Shown here piece after piece: positions 24,313 through 35,920 of a stretch of DNA of 64,000 nucleotides; position 1 is the stretch's first letter, and each line of letters starts with the position of its first letter. This DNA comes from Agrypnia vestita (taxonomy: Eukaryota; Arthropoda; Insecta; Trichoptera; Phryganeidae): the NCBI GenBank assembly GCA_016648135.1, contig JADDOH010023013.1, positions 186,001 through 250,000 on the forward strand. The letters run 5' to 3'. A program made the position numbers and the translations under genes. Under the pieces are notes generated by a model. The model was not told the DNA's origin. It saw only the letters and a list, made by a program, of their open reading frames with translations, and made no database searches.

Positions 24313-24967
24313 CGGGCTGCGGCAAAAGACAAAAGACATACGTTCACCAACATTCACTCACATTGTAAGGAGATTAGACAAAGAAAGACAATAAAAACTC
24401 TTTCCTTGTCTATGTTAAGAAGTTTTCGTTTGTCAAATACGTTACGACATTCTGTTATCATCTGTCTTCTTCTTATATATGAAGCCAATGGTATATCAAA
24501 AGAGAGAGAAATATATACTTAAGAATTTTTTTTATTCATACCTAATTTTCATTCGAATGATTCTACTAACCATCATGAGTGATCACTCGTGTTGAAATTA
24601 TTCGGGATGGTTAGTAGAATCACTCGTTGTTGAATGCTTTGCGGAGTGGGTGGGCGTGATCGGTACTCGGCTCTCGGCTTTGCCTGGCGTCACGTCGCGC
24701 AGTGCTAAATTGATATTCGAATGATTTTAATTATGAATGATTTTAATAATCGAATTATTCGAAACATTTCAATAATCGAATAATTCGAGTTATAATAATC
24801 GTAATCGCGCATCGCTACCTGTGATAGACTTCACACCGGTTCGCTGAATGCAACGAAATCGATATTATCAATTTACACAGCTGACAGACGAATTCTGACG
24901 AATTTCCATCTGCATTGCGCTCATCCAATTCGTGATATTAGTTAACGCCGTAAATTAAAAAGTGGAA

Positions 24968-27900
24968 ATGTCTAGTAGTATTGATGAAAGGTATGTAACT
25001 ATTTGTCTCTTTCCTTCAGTTTTGGCACAACATACTCCTTTTACCTGCTAACGATTATAATGATTCTCGAAGTAAACTATTCTAACTAGTTATATTCTCG
25101 TATATTTTCTTCCAGGATTACAGACGAAATAGAAGCGTTAGAAGCTATTTTATTAGACGACGTCACTGTACATTCAAATGATAACGGACCTTATATGATT
25201 GAGACTGTTGTCCATCCGTCGACAGGAGACGACACGGACCTGCAGTATGTTTGTGTGACTCTAGAAGTCACATTGACTCCAGAATATCCAGATACGAGTC
25301 CAAGTGTTAAATTGAGAAACTCCCGAGGCTTGGACGACTCTGTTATAGAATCCATGAACAAGCAAGTCCATGTTAAACTCTTGGAATGCATAGGGCAGCC
25401 TGTTGTTTTTGAATTGATAGAGGTACATAGTCTTGTTTTTCTTATTTTTTATTGCATAAAGTTAACATAATTAGCATTGTGTTCACCTAGACAACTATAA
25501 ACAGTAGTCATGTATTCCAGAATAATTTTTAAACCATTATATATTGTGGAGTCAAGGATTTATTTTTAATCAATAACAAAATTGCAATTTAGAAAGTAGG
25601 TATTCAGTTGAAAAGTAACATTATGTACATGTGTTAGTGTTCTTTGAAGGTTGTATATTTTATTAACTCTGGTTATGATATAGGCCTAGTAAACTAGATT
25701 TTAGTAAGTTTTAGAGGTATTATTAATACATTATTACTTATTTTGTTTAAAGTTAAGTTGTTTTATTTTATTATGACACTGTGCAGTTAATAATTGTCAG
25801 TTAAAATCAAAAACTAAATAAATTTGTATGAAATCTTTATATTATATCGAACTTTGTTGGAAAATTATATTCATTAAATAGGACTTTTTGACAGCTTTGA
25901 ACACTACATACATATTTTTATTTTGTATTTGAAATACTTTTCAAAATGCATTTTCCATTTTATTTAAAATACTTTAATGTACATGTTTTGTATTTGAAAA
26001 ATGCAAAATGCTTATCTTTTATTTTTTATTTCATACTTCATACTTTTACACATTTAATTTCCTTTTTACGAAAATTCCTTTTTTATGAACACCCATCTTA
26101 AGTGCTGCCATTGATTGAGACTCTCCTGTAGCTAGTAATAAAGCCAACAATAGATTTGGAAACACTACAATTTAAAATATGATGACAAGAGTTTAAATTT
26201 CTTGAACAGATATCCTACTTTGAAAAACCTTTTCCTTAAAAAATACTTGTTAACCAAGTTCTGCGCTCTTGTTGAAAGACTTTTTTCATTTGGTGGAATG
26301 ATAATGAGACCAAATAGATGGAATATGAAAATGAACTGTTTGAACAAATATTAGTGTTAAAATCAGCTAAATAAATAACTGGCAAAAATTTAATTACGGT
26401 ATTTTATTTGAATAAAGGTATTTTGAAAATACCTATTTTGTATTTAAATAATGTTGTTTAAAAGTATTTGGTATTTGCATTTAAAAATAGAAAAGTAACC
26501 ATGTATTTGCATTTTGAATTTAAATACTTTTAATAAACTATTTTGCACATCTCTGGCATCCCTATAAAAAGGGTCTATATATTTGGGTCAAAATGTGATT
26601 TTATTGTTTTAAAATGGTCTATATAACAATATGCACTTGTTTAATACTTTATTCTAAGGTAGATCTCTGTCTTTGTTAGCCTTCTCAAGCGACCTGTTGT
26701 GTTCAGCAATAGCTTCAGTTATTGCTGTTTGGTCATTCTCTACACATGGCCTAATCATTGAAGTCTTCATATTTTATAAACCTGATACGACGGAAATCAA
26801 TCTAGCGTGATTCCGCGCGACGCTACGCGTCCTCATCTATCAACTAAAAATGCGTGTCAAGGGAGGGAGCGGGAATTTAAAAATACAACCACCAATATTT
26901 AAATATTTACATATTTTTTTTACAAAAACACAATTCTATTTTAATACTTATCAACTAGAAAAATTATCACTAACCTAAAACTAACCCTAGCCTAAATGCA
27001 AGCAGTTCGAATTTACATCAGTTTATCGTGTCCCTGTCACATATCACAACAAAAAAACAATCGTTCACTAACACACGTCGTGTTCACTCCTGGAGGCCGC
27101 GCATGGCGAGCCACACGCAACCGCGCGTCTGTCGCAGGATCCGCGGTCCGGCGATTGGGGTGGGCGGCTGCCCGTACTAGATATTATTCTCTCTGCAAGG
27201 GGAGCTTCTCCCCATTCCGCCCGCGCTGCTTTGGACATACGAACCGGACTACTTTGGGCGCAAAGTTTTTCTGACCACTGCCTGACTGCGTTATTATCAT
27301 CTATAAAAAAAATAATTTACAAAATAACTTAAGTTGCAAAATAATATTTACAATACAACAAAATCTTATTCTAAAGCAAAAAATATTATTATTCTAAAAT
27401 AACAATCTTATTCTAACCTATTCTATGGCCTAAAATCAGATTATTAAATAATAAGCCGGCAAAATCAGGAATGTGTTCTCACATCTGTTTTTGCCGGTTC
27501 AGGAAAAGGTCGGGGCCCACATGTGCGCCAGAACTTAAGGACAGAATATCGAGAACTCGCGTCACGGAACGTCACAAATTAATCGCGATTATATCAAACC
27601 TTTGAGACTTTAAGATCTCGAGACCTCATTTAACAAAATATTCATAATATTAATTTTCGACTGCCCAAAGATATGCCTCAAAATTTCCCTTTCAAAAATG
27701 CTCATTCTTCTCAATCAGTACCTACTCACTAGTATTATGTCTCAGACGCATATGTGAGTAGTACAGCAGTGCTTACTAAGCACTGATCTGATAGGAATTT
27801 TACATATCAAAATTTTGGTAAATATGTTCTCACTGGGATTTTTAAATTTTCACATGGCGCAGTCAGTGCAGTCCTCTTATTTTAATAAAATATAATCCTC

Positions 27901-30291
27901 CTTTTCTTGGGGTAATATAATAGGGTTGTTATATTAGTAACGCACATGGCACAATCATATGTGGCATATGCTTAAAGTTTAGACATCTGTCAAATGTCAA
28001 ATATATAGAATTGACAAAATGTACAATGTTAGGAATATTCTAGGGCACTCGGAATCTTCTGATTTGTATTTTCTGGTGTATTATGCTGTGTTTTTACAAC
28101 ACATGTTTGCCGATTGATGAAACGTACATACAACACAAGACAACTCGTGACAAAACAAGACTTCGACATATAATACATAAGACACAGAGACACCCTGCTT
28201 TCGACACGGTATTGCTGGCCAGTAGTTACTGACAACAAGCAGGGTGACACGGAATGGCAAGCCAATACTTAACCACAATGTCAACACCCACAACAAGACA
28301 TTGGCCCTGATGATGGACCCTGTGATGTGATCCGAAATGTCACCCAGAAAGATTGTTTAAAACATGGCATAAAACCCCAGAGAACACAAATTAGAAGATG
28401 TACGATGTTATATAATAGCAGAAAAGACTTGATTATTATTTATTTGAGCTTTTATCGCTACAACAGGCCATGTGGCCTTTTTAATGTAGCGGAACACTTC
28501 ACAAAAACACCCGTTAAACACAGACTTGCAAAAGTCACGTAATTTATAGAAGATGTATTTTCAATCTATTTTTTCTGATGCATTGTTCCATGTGACGGAG
28601 AGTAGAGATTTGCTCGCTTTTGTGTCTCCCATCACATACGCCTATCACTAAACTTGGTCTTCTGGAAATTACTGATCAGTTGTACTACCCCGCACAACTG
28701 AAGTGAAGGGTGACCTCAGATTTTGGGTTCTACTAAATTATTACTTTATAAACCTTGATGCTTTTTACGATACAAAGTATAGTTTTTGTTTTGATTATAA
28801 CATAATTTTGAACTCATGTCCAATCAACAATAATGATTAAAAACTTTTGCCTTATAGTTACTGAGGGAGAATCTGACCAACAGCAACCTGCCGAGCGGGC
28901 AGTGCGTGATCTGCCTGTATGACTTCACGGTCGGAGACGCCTTCATAAAGACGCCCTGCTATCACCACTTCCACAGTCATTGCCTGTCCAGCCACTTGGT
29001 AGCCGGCGAGAAGAACTACAAGGAGGAATTTGAAAAGTTACCTCTGTGGCAAAAGCCAACTGCTAAACCGTACATGGTAAGTTGTTCATTGCACAACCAA
29101 GATTCTAAAGTGTTCCTGCATTAATGTGAATATTGAATTTTTTTACCAAAATGAAAAGGTAGAAAAACGAAAGCTTGCAACGAAAGTAAACACTGAATCT
29201 AAGCTTGTTTAAATGATAATTTAAAAGTGAACCAAGGATATATATGTATGTGCGAAAAAGATTGGGACACTTTCAGTTTTCAATCTTTTGTTTTTTTTGC
29301 GTGTTTGTGTTTTTAAATTTGCATTTTACTCATTTGTATTTGTTAATGCCTTTACTAAAAAAAATGAGTAACATTTATTTAACTTAAATTAATAATCATC
29401 CAACTGCGCCAACTGCAAAGGAGGACAATTTATGCAGTATTTGCTATATAATTAGATAGATTTTGGTCAAAAATGTCTCTATCATATTTAATTTCTTTTT
29501 TAGATTGTGAAGAAATGGATGACTGAATATTTGTCAACCTTTTCTTTTTGATAACATGTGGTACTTTTTTCATCAGTAGCAATGTCCCAAGACAACATTT
29601 AAAACATTGATTTTTTCTTAGCCGACGTGTCCGGTGTGCCGTGAAGCCATTTCGTGCGACGCCGCCGCTTTAGGCAGCGCTCCTCCACCTCTGGCCCTGC
29701 GCAATGCACGCTCGTTTGAGCTCACCGGGGAGCTGCGTGAGTTACAACAGCGTATGGCCGAACTGTATCAACGCCAACGTAATCGCGGAGGAATAATTGA
29801 CACAGAAGCTGAAAACAGCAAGCTACTTCTACTCACCACTGACGAGGGTGCAGCTAATAAGGTGAAATTTTTAAGCTTGTGATGCATTTTTATTACTTTA
29901 TTGAGGGCGCAATGTGAATGTATTTTAATTTTGTGCAGTACAAAATTACCCCATAAAATTTAATATTCTCACTAATGATTGAAGAATTTTATCTATAATA
30001 TTAATTATAAAATATAGACTAATATATATTTTAAATTTGCAGTCTGATAGCTCTTCCGATGTTTCGCCAACTGAAGAAGTGAATGGAATAACCGCCGACA
30101 CCGGCTCTCCCAGGCAAGCAGACGTCACAGAAAGTTCCGCTTCTTGCAGCCCTCAAGGTAATCGCGGAGGATATCGGGGACCGTACCGAGGCTTCAATCG
30201 AAACAGGGGCTTTAACCGAAACAGGGGAAACCACAGCAACAAAGGCCGTTCCGTGAATGGTACAGCGTCCTGCGCGTCCGCTACTAGATGA
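24968..30291 (+). CDS. RNF25: E3 ubiquitin-protein ligase RNF25
   Basis: Five exons: 24968-24990, 25116-25422, 28858-29076, 29622-29861 and 30043-30291. All are flanked by GT/AG and join in frame to 345 residues. Residues about 8-108 form an RWD domain (ITDEIEALEAI, then DLQYVCVTLEV and PEYPDTSPSVKLRNSRGL). The RING follows with C126, C129, C144, H146, H149, C152, C186 and C189 (CVIC, CYHHFHSHC, CPVC). Next come LYQRQRNRGGIIDTEAE, the signature stretch shared with vertebrate RNF25, and a C-terminal RG/RNRG-rich tail (GFNRNRGFNRNRG). RNF25 is known to ubiquitinate ribosomal protein at collided ribosomes and to act in replication-fork protection, working with UBE2D/E enzymes. It is shorter than human RNF25 (about 459 aa). 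The start is the only ATG in frame before the first donor. A hAT element ends 150 bp upstream. Confidence 0.94.
26180..26370 (+). pseudogene. hAT transposase C-terminal relic in RNF25 intron 2
   Basis: The plus strand reads FLNRYPTLKNLFLKKYLL and, in the continuing frame, FCALVERLFSFGGMIMRP. This is the hAT dimerisation motif (A-x-VERLFS-xGG). The frame ends soon after at a stop. It is a short remnant without ends. Confidence 0.7.
26640..26785 (-). mobile_element. non-LTR retrotransposon fragment, copy A
   Basis: Its reverse complement matches 35735-35860 (ATTAGGCCATGTGGAGAGAA, ACTGAAGCTATTGCTGAACA). The protein reading is the GHVERM-type tail that follows reverse transcriptase. It lies in RNF25 intron 2. 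Confidence 0.65.
26790..27550 (-). mobile_element. possible LTR-retroelement remnant
   Basis: A GC-rich block (27090-27280) sits in AT-rich intron DNA. At 27508-27530 the minus strand reads TGGCGCACATGTGGGCCCCG, which resembles the TGGCGCCCAxxxxGGGCC primer-binding site of many gypsy-type elements. No gag or pol frame remains and I could not define paired LTRs. Confidence 0.3.
28590..28765 (-). mobile_element. CR1/jockey-type non-LTR 3' coding fragment, copy A
   Basis: On minus, words such as QLISNFQKTKFSDR match the copy at 39000-39270 (INHCQKTKFSEQAFVVAGPK). They belong to the region near the end of ORF2 in CR1/jockey-like elements. It is heavily decayed and lies in RNF25 intron 2. Confidence 0.55.
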
Positions 30292-31460
30292 CGATGGCTC
30301 CCTGAGAACTTAGCCCTTGTGTCTGCCACCACTTAGCAGACGTTGTATACCACTTGACTAAAACCCAATATGGGGCATCCGGTTTCTCTTACCCACCCCT
30401 TCACATATATTTACCCCGATCCTTGAATGTGACCAATTGCGATTGTATTGTGATTGTATGTCCGTGTTCGCGTCAAGGGTGCGGACCTTGCGTCGTCCTC
30501 TCAGAGTTGTGTGCGTGAATCACGAGTGTCCGCTTACATTGCCAGACTTCTAAACTGTTACAAGACTGAATGTGACACTGAAATACGTCCGGGCCTCTTT
30601 ACGGAGCGCGTTAGACCATTGTCTCACATTACATGTACCGTGTCTTCCCCACTCAAGCTCATTTCATGGAAACGACATGTAGTTTTAAAATAACTTGCTG
30701 TCAACGTTTCTGAATTGACATTGGATGTTTGAGCGCTGTGTTTGTGAATGTTGATTTGTGAAAATATTTTTTTAAATACAATATTAGACCTTGCACAACG
30801 AGATTCTCTCGTTTAATGTACTGCTTAAGATATGATAATTGATTTTTCCCAAACATCATTCTCTGCCGTGCCCCATGTTGGAGTTTTGTCATTGTCTACA
30901 CATACATATATAATTACTTATTGTCACCTTGTCTAATACATTCCTAGTCAGCTAAAGCCACCGCTTTAGCTATTATTATACCAATATTTGCCATTTCACA
31001 CTATGTAAACGTAATTGTTGTAACAATATGCATTGACTACATGTTTTATATGCACGTGTCTAGATATAATGGGTTATCTAGAACTTATTAGGTTTACAGC
31101 TCGAGGCGAGAACGTTTTATATAGAATAGTATCCATATCTACTGCATCTACACAGGCAACTACATTGCATCAACTCTGGATACAAAACCAATAAGATGAG
31201 ACGTAGACTGCAATATAAAGAAAGCGTGCACTAATAACTAATTATTTTTTTGTAAGACATGCACAATTATCTTGAGTATTGAGCAAAATTTGCTAATGTA
31301 TCTTTTTTTTAAAAGATCCCAAACAACTCAATTGAGGAATCCAATCCTGGGATCCCAGCCTTCTTTGTCCAGTCCTGGAATTTGTATGTATAATTCCAAA
31401 GATTTTGGGATTTATGTTTTTTATTTGGAAAACCAACAGCTAACAATAATTAGGTAAATA
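30292..31460 (+). other. probable RNF25 3'UTR and downstream
   Basis: GC-richer, non-repetitive sequence continues for several hundred bases past the RNF25 stop and then becomes AT-rich. No second coding exon was identified. The short frames here lack splice or codon support. Confidence 0.45.
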
Positions 31461-32678
31461 CAGTCGAACTCAGTTATAACGAGCGCGATGGGGCCGACTA
31501 AATTTGCTTCTTATAGCCGGGACTCCTTATACCCGGGATAGGTAAATAACATGCGTAGTTTTTTAAAGTAATAATTCGAATACTACAAAATTGGACTATG
31601 ATAGAATATCTAAGATTCTATACTCGTATAGCATACCTTCATTTAATGTCATTATAAATAATATAATATAATGTCATATTATAAAAGAGTCCAGTCTCAG
31701 CGTTTTAGACGACTTTGTCATTGAAACTCTGCCTCAATTCTGACCAAACGCTTTCAATCCACTCATTTGCCATCACAGAATCCGTAGATGCTGCTTCTCC
31801 ATTAACTTTTGCATAAACAATATGGCGAATTTTAAAACAATCCAGCCATCTGTTGCTACATTTAAAGTCATCTCTTCCAAATTGTTAGCGAATTTTTCCA
31901 CTTGCGCCTTAATTATTGCGCCGTCAATCGAAAATCTAGCAGATCTTTGGGTACAGAGCCATTTTAACAACGCTTCGTCAACATCAGTAAGTTCGCACTT
32001 TCTCAATTTTTTGATTGTGTGATGTTATTTTTAAGAATGGCTAAATAAACATCCTTATTTTTCCAGAGCAATGAAACTGTAGAAGACGATAGTGAAAACT
32101 TTTTACAGACTTCGGAATTATTGGCGCCGCGTTCTATTTCACAAATAATTTTAACTTTTTTGGGAACCGAGAGACACTTATGTTTGTTAGTCGACATTTT
32201 TCCGATAGAACAATTCGCGTTTAACTGATTAGGTTTATAAATGCTAATACAGTAAACTACATAAAGTAAACCTTCACTTCTAACATTTTGGAAACCCCTA
32301 ATAATCGGAGTTATATGACCAATATTCTCGACGTTCAGAATTCAGAATGCCGACGAACTATTTTTGCTGTGCACGTGGCATTTTCGGACACACAAGTTGG
32401 TGTACATCATAAAATGAACCCTAATTAAGTGCAAGCTGCTTTAAAAGCAAAATGAACAAGTTCATTGTTATGTGTATGTACTTGTTTTTTTTTTTTCTGT
32501 AAGCCAAGTAAATATTTATGCAGAGTTTCTAAAATTTGCTCGGTATATCCGGGAATCGCGCTCCTCATAACCGAAAACGATTGCATGGGAATATGCGCAA
32601 ATCAAAATGAATTCACAGTTTTGCTAATTATAGCCGAGATCTCCTTATATCCAAGCTTGTTATAACCAAGTTCGACTG
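31461..32678 (-). mobile_element. pogo/Tigger-type DNA transposon, internally deleted
   Basis: Inverted ends CAGTCGAACTCAGTTATAAC and GTTATAACCAAGTTCGACTG are flanked by TA on both sides, as expected for the Tc1/mariner-pogo group. The minus strand encodes the N-terminus of a transposase. A CENP-B-type helix-turn-helix (KHKCLSVPKKVKIICEIERG, then NNSEVCKKFSLSSSTVSLLW) runs to 32003. After a frameshift near 32005 comes a second DNA-binding part (LLKWLCTQRSARFSIDGAII) to 31773. The 1.2 kb length and the absence of a DDE/D domain show that the catalytic part is deleted, so the element is not autonomous. Confidence 0.85.
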
Positions 32679-33730
32679 TATGTACAAACAATGGTATACA
32701 TAAAAGCCAATTGTAGGTTTTTAGTGGTAAATTTAAGATTCTTTCACTTTCAATTTGTTATTTGTCAATCTTGCATCCTTATTTTTTATTTTTTTATTCA
32801 AAAAGTTCATATCTTACATATATTGTATTTGTTCTTATGAGCCTTTTATTAGAAACATAACATTTATAAGCAAATGAGCATAATCCCAGAATTACAATTT
32901 TAGTTTGGGATTGGATTCATAAGTTTCTATTTAGTTATTTTTAGGTCCCTATGAATGTACCAAATAAGATATTTGTGAAGATGATTAGTCTTTCTTGAAA
33001 AGTTACTTTACTGTTGCATTTCAGTGAAAATAAGTGCTTCCGCTTGAGGTACTTTAAATATTCACAGCTTTATACTTTACTTTTCTTATCAATACCCTGT
33101 TTATTGTCATCACTGCATCTTGTTTGCAGCACTCTGCGTTCATCTTATAATACACTTAAGAGCTAGCATAGATAATGTGACATTATTGTATATGAAATAT
33201 TGAATGCGCCAAATAATTTAGTAATTTATTCCTTGATATGTATTTTCAATTTGTAATACTCGACTATGATATTAACAGCGCCCACCGCTAGCATTTTTAA
33301 TAGAATCACTATTAATTGATAACTCAAGTGAATTGGGTTTTTGCTACGGCTGCGCGAGGCCTGACGAAATGCGGTGAAGATTATTTTCTGTATCGTGATA
33401 TGCAACATGCACAAGAGTACTTAAGTTGAAATATATTTATTTTATAGTCTATTATTAAATTTTAGTTAATATAATTTTAAGAAGTATGAAATTATTAAGA
33501 TGAATTTAATTTGATTGTGATGATAATTATTTTATTTTGTTGTGAATTTCTAATAAATAAATGTCTAAAAGTTACCGTACTGAGAATTTTGTTTTACTCA
33601 ATCGCAGGTCTCTTCCCGTTGGATTGTCATCTTAGCTATTTGACCACTTTTGATTATAATAAATATTTGCATAGCACCAAAATCAGAAAACTAACAAAAA
33701 GATTCGAACATAACTTTTACAAATAAATTT
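32679..33730. other. gene-free stretch
   Basis: AT-rich sequence with no repeat structure I could define. It could include distal RNF25 3'UTR. Confidence 0.35.
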
Positions 33731-33931
33731 AAAATGATTTGAGTTGAAAAAGTGTTTTATTCCATTGTATGTTTTATTTAATGTTACAATGTTTTCTAGA
33801 GACAACCTCTCATTATAAATAACAGATTTCAACTGTTGAAATCCGTTATTGATAATAAGAGGTTGTCTTTCGACAACATTAAATAAAATATTTGGTGGAA
33901 TAAAACACTGTTTTTTCAATTCACATCATTT
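33731..33931. mobile_element. foldback MITE, about 200 bp
   Basis: AGTGTTTTATTCCA, TTTAATGTT and ACAACCTCT on the left return inverted on the right (AGAGGTTGT, AACATTAAAT, TGGAATAAAACACT). The centre is GATTTCAACTGTTGAAATC. Confidence 0.85.
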
Positions 33932-34295
33932 AACAAATGTAATAATGAATTTCCACAAAGTTACACAGAAAATTTTCAAACGATCATACTTTCATTAAAA
34001 ACTAGCTGGAACTCGTCAAAAATGACAGAACATTGGTTAGCATTAGTGATGCAACGAATACGAATATTCATATTCGCCAAATAGATATTTACCAAATATC
34101 ATCACGAATATTAAAAACAAGTTATTTATGACTGAATGAAACACAAATTACGTTTTGGCTGTTCACCATGAATCCTACGCACTCTATTATCGGGGATTCC
34201 CCTAACATTGAGTGAATGGATTTGTTAAGTTCCCAAGTTGTCAATTGTTACTTGTTTCACAGCATAAGATAAGTTCTTTCATCTAGTTTCGTTGT

Positions 34296-34506
34296 ACTTT
34301 AATATTTCATTGGCAATTGTTCTTGCACCCTCCGGGACTGTTTAGGATGTTTTGGACCTAATAATTCAGTGTATATTGGTAATCAAGATGTCACAGCTCC
34401 CAAAATTGAACTGAATGAAAGGGCGAGGGGTTACCGCCGGGTGCGGGCGGGGCGGGTTTTAGTTACAAAGTCGCCGCACGCCAAGTTATTGTGGTCATGC
34501 TCTAAC
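34296..34506 (+). repeat. dispersed repeat, copy B (inverse of 100-306)
   Basis: It aligns to the reverse complement of 100-306, including GGGGTTACCGCCGGGTGCGG and TTATTGTGGTC. A few substitutions and an altered stretch near 34395 separate the copies. The family is not identified. Confidence 0.8.
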
Positions 34507-34756
34507 AATGGATATAATTGCGCGTTAGTAGATAGAATGTTGAAATCAAAAATTAATAATAAACTTATCGAAACATATTAATACTCAGGCAAAAATATTA
34601 AAACCACCGATAATACACTTTGGCGAAAAACTCTTTATAATAATATCACATTTCAGTCCACTTCACTCCTAGAGCTGTTCGGCGAAAAAAATACCCTTCC
34701 CCGCCTCGCGCCCCCCTGACCTACCCAATTAGATTGATAAATTTTTTATTGAAGTT

Positions 34757-34824
34757 AGTTATTATCTATACCTGATGATGAGAGGGACTGCTCCTCTCGA
34801 AACTATAGTTGTAATTTAATAACT
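34757..34824 (+). ncRNA. hammerhead-ribozyme-like motif
   Basis: The elements occur in hammerhead order. Outer stem I is AGTTATTA (34757-34764) with TAATAACT (34817-34824), and inner stem I is TAC (769-771) with GTA (811-813). The core is CTGATGA (772-778). Stem II is GAGAGG (780-785) with CCTCTC (793-798). GAA follows at 799-801. Stem III is ACTATAGT (802-809), with T810 at the cleavage position (H17). The self-complementary stem III is the short type known from Penelope-like elements, which may act as dimers. One T (779) is extra between the core and stem II, which could weaken activity. A non-LTR reverse transcriptase fragment starts about 160 bp downstream, but linkage is not shown. Confidence 0.55.
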
Positions 34825-34984
34825 CATATTGTGTATGTATTACGAAGTATCTGCCAAATCTTTCAATGATATAAAAATCAGTTACTGAAGATTCATTAGT
34901 GAAAGACATAAATATCCAAGTAACACCTGCCGTTTCCTTTTATATTATTCCTACATTTGAAAATGAGATAAATAACATTATAAT

Positions 34985-35620
34985 TTCTCTGAAATTTTGC
35001 TGGCAATGATATAATATCAGCAATTATTATGAAGAAAATAAAAGCCCATGTAACAAAACCCTTACTGCATATAAATGTAATAAATTTGTGTTTCTCAAAA
35101 GGTAAATTCCCAAATAGCCTAAAGAACGCAACTATTAAACCCATATTCAAACCAGGCGAACACACTAATGAGGGCAACTTTCGACCAATCTCTATCCTGA
35201 ACACATTGTCTAAAATAATCGAAAAAGTGATGAAAAAGCGACTGTACAAAGTACCCAAGATGCCATAAACTCCCTGATAAATATGTGTATGAATACTGAA
35301 GTAAAGATCTAAGTAGCATTCTTAGATCTTGCAAAGGCTTTTGATACAGTGTCACATCAAATACTACTGACAATGTATTTTCTGGGTGTAAGAGGTACGG
35401 CTCTTGAGTTCTTTAAAAATCATCTTAATATAAGAAAACAAACCACTAAAATTGATGAAAATATTCAAAGTAATCGAAAAGAAATTGAATATGGAGTCAC
35501 ATGGAAAAGTACACTAGGCTCATTTCTCTTTTTGATATACCTACCCACTACATAAATGATTTTTGTGATTTCAAAATGGAGGGAAAAATCAGTACTTTTG
35601 CTGATAATGAAGGTATGCCT
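34985..35620 (+). mobile_element. jockey/CR1-type reverse transcriptase fragment
   Basis: Broken frames read NATIKPIFKPGEHTNEGNFR and PISILNTLSKIIEKVMKKRL (first RT blocks), then VAFLDLAKAFDTVSHQILL and, near 35600, STFADNE, a mutated form of the YADD catalytic block. Stops and frameshifts between blocks show it is dead. The first two catalytic blocks and the finger region are present, and 5' endonuclease and 3' parts are absent. Confidence 0.8.
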
Positions 35621-35734
35621 TAAAAGTGTTATTTTGTAATTACGCTTTTAAAGTGTGCCTTAACCTTTAAATCACCTAAGTATTAACTTTGAATTCGGGC
35701 CTATGAATATTAAATGAGGTCTCAAAATTTTATA

Positions 35735-35920
35735 AAATATGAAGATTTAAATGATTAGGCCATGTGGAGAGAATGAGAACAGCAATCACCGAAGCTATTG
35801 CTGAACACAGCAGGGCGCTTGAGAAGACTATAACAAAGACAGAGATCTGCCTTAAAATGAAGTACTGGAGAGAAATGGCTTGTAACAGGTATCAATGGGG
35901 GAAAATTACTGAATAAATCC
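35735..35920 (+). mobile_element. non-LTR retrotransposon fragment, copy B
   Basis: It reads LGHVERMRTAITEAIAEHSR and YWREMACNRYQWGKI. The same DNA is found inverted at 26640-26785. This is the tail after the RT domain. Confidence 0.65.

Larger units (their letters stand above)
21273..24817. mobile_element. hAT-type DNA transposon with 8-bp target duplication
   Basis: The element starts TAGCGATGCGCGATTA and ends with its reverse complement (TAATCGCGCATCGCTA). It is flanked on both sides by the identical 8-mer CCTGTGAT (21265-21272 and 24818-24825). An 8-bp duplication with TAGxGATG-type ends is diagnostic of the hAT superfamily. Subterminal regions are filled with ATTCGAATGATT / TAATCGAAT words on both strands, plausibly transposase binding sites. 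No hAT transposase is encoded. The interior carries two foldbacks, a retroelement fragment and a broken spliced gene-like piece. It inserted about 150 bp upstream of the RNF25 ATG. Confidence 0.85.

Noticed and set aside
24880..24950. Possible divergent minus-strand first exon (starts MSAMQMEIRQNSS) opposite RNF25
   Set aside because: It would suit the 5' end of the minus-strand gene, but no intermediate exons link it to 16752, and short ATG-donor combinations are common by chance.
34044..34135. hAT-like end TAGTGATGCAACGAATACGA
   Set aside because: No matching opposite end or target duplication was found nearby, so no element could be delimited.
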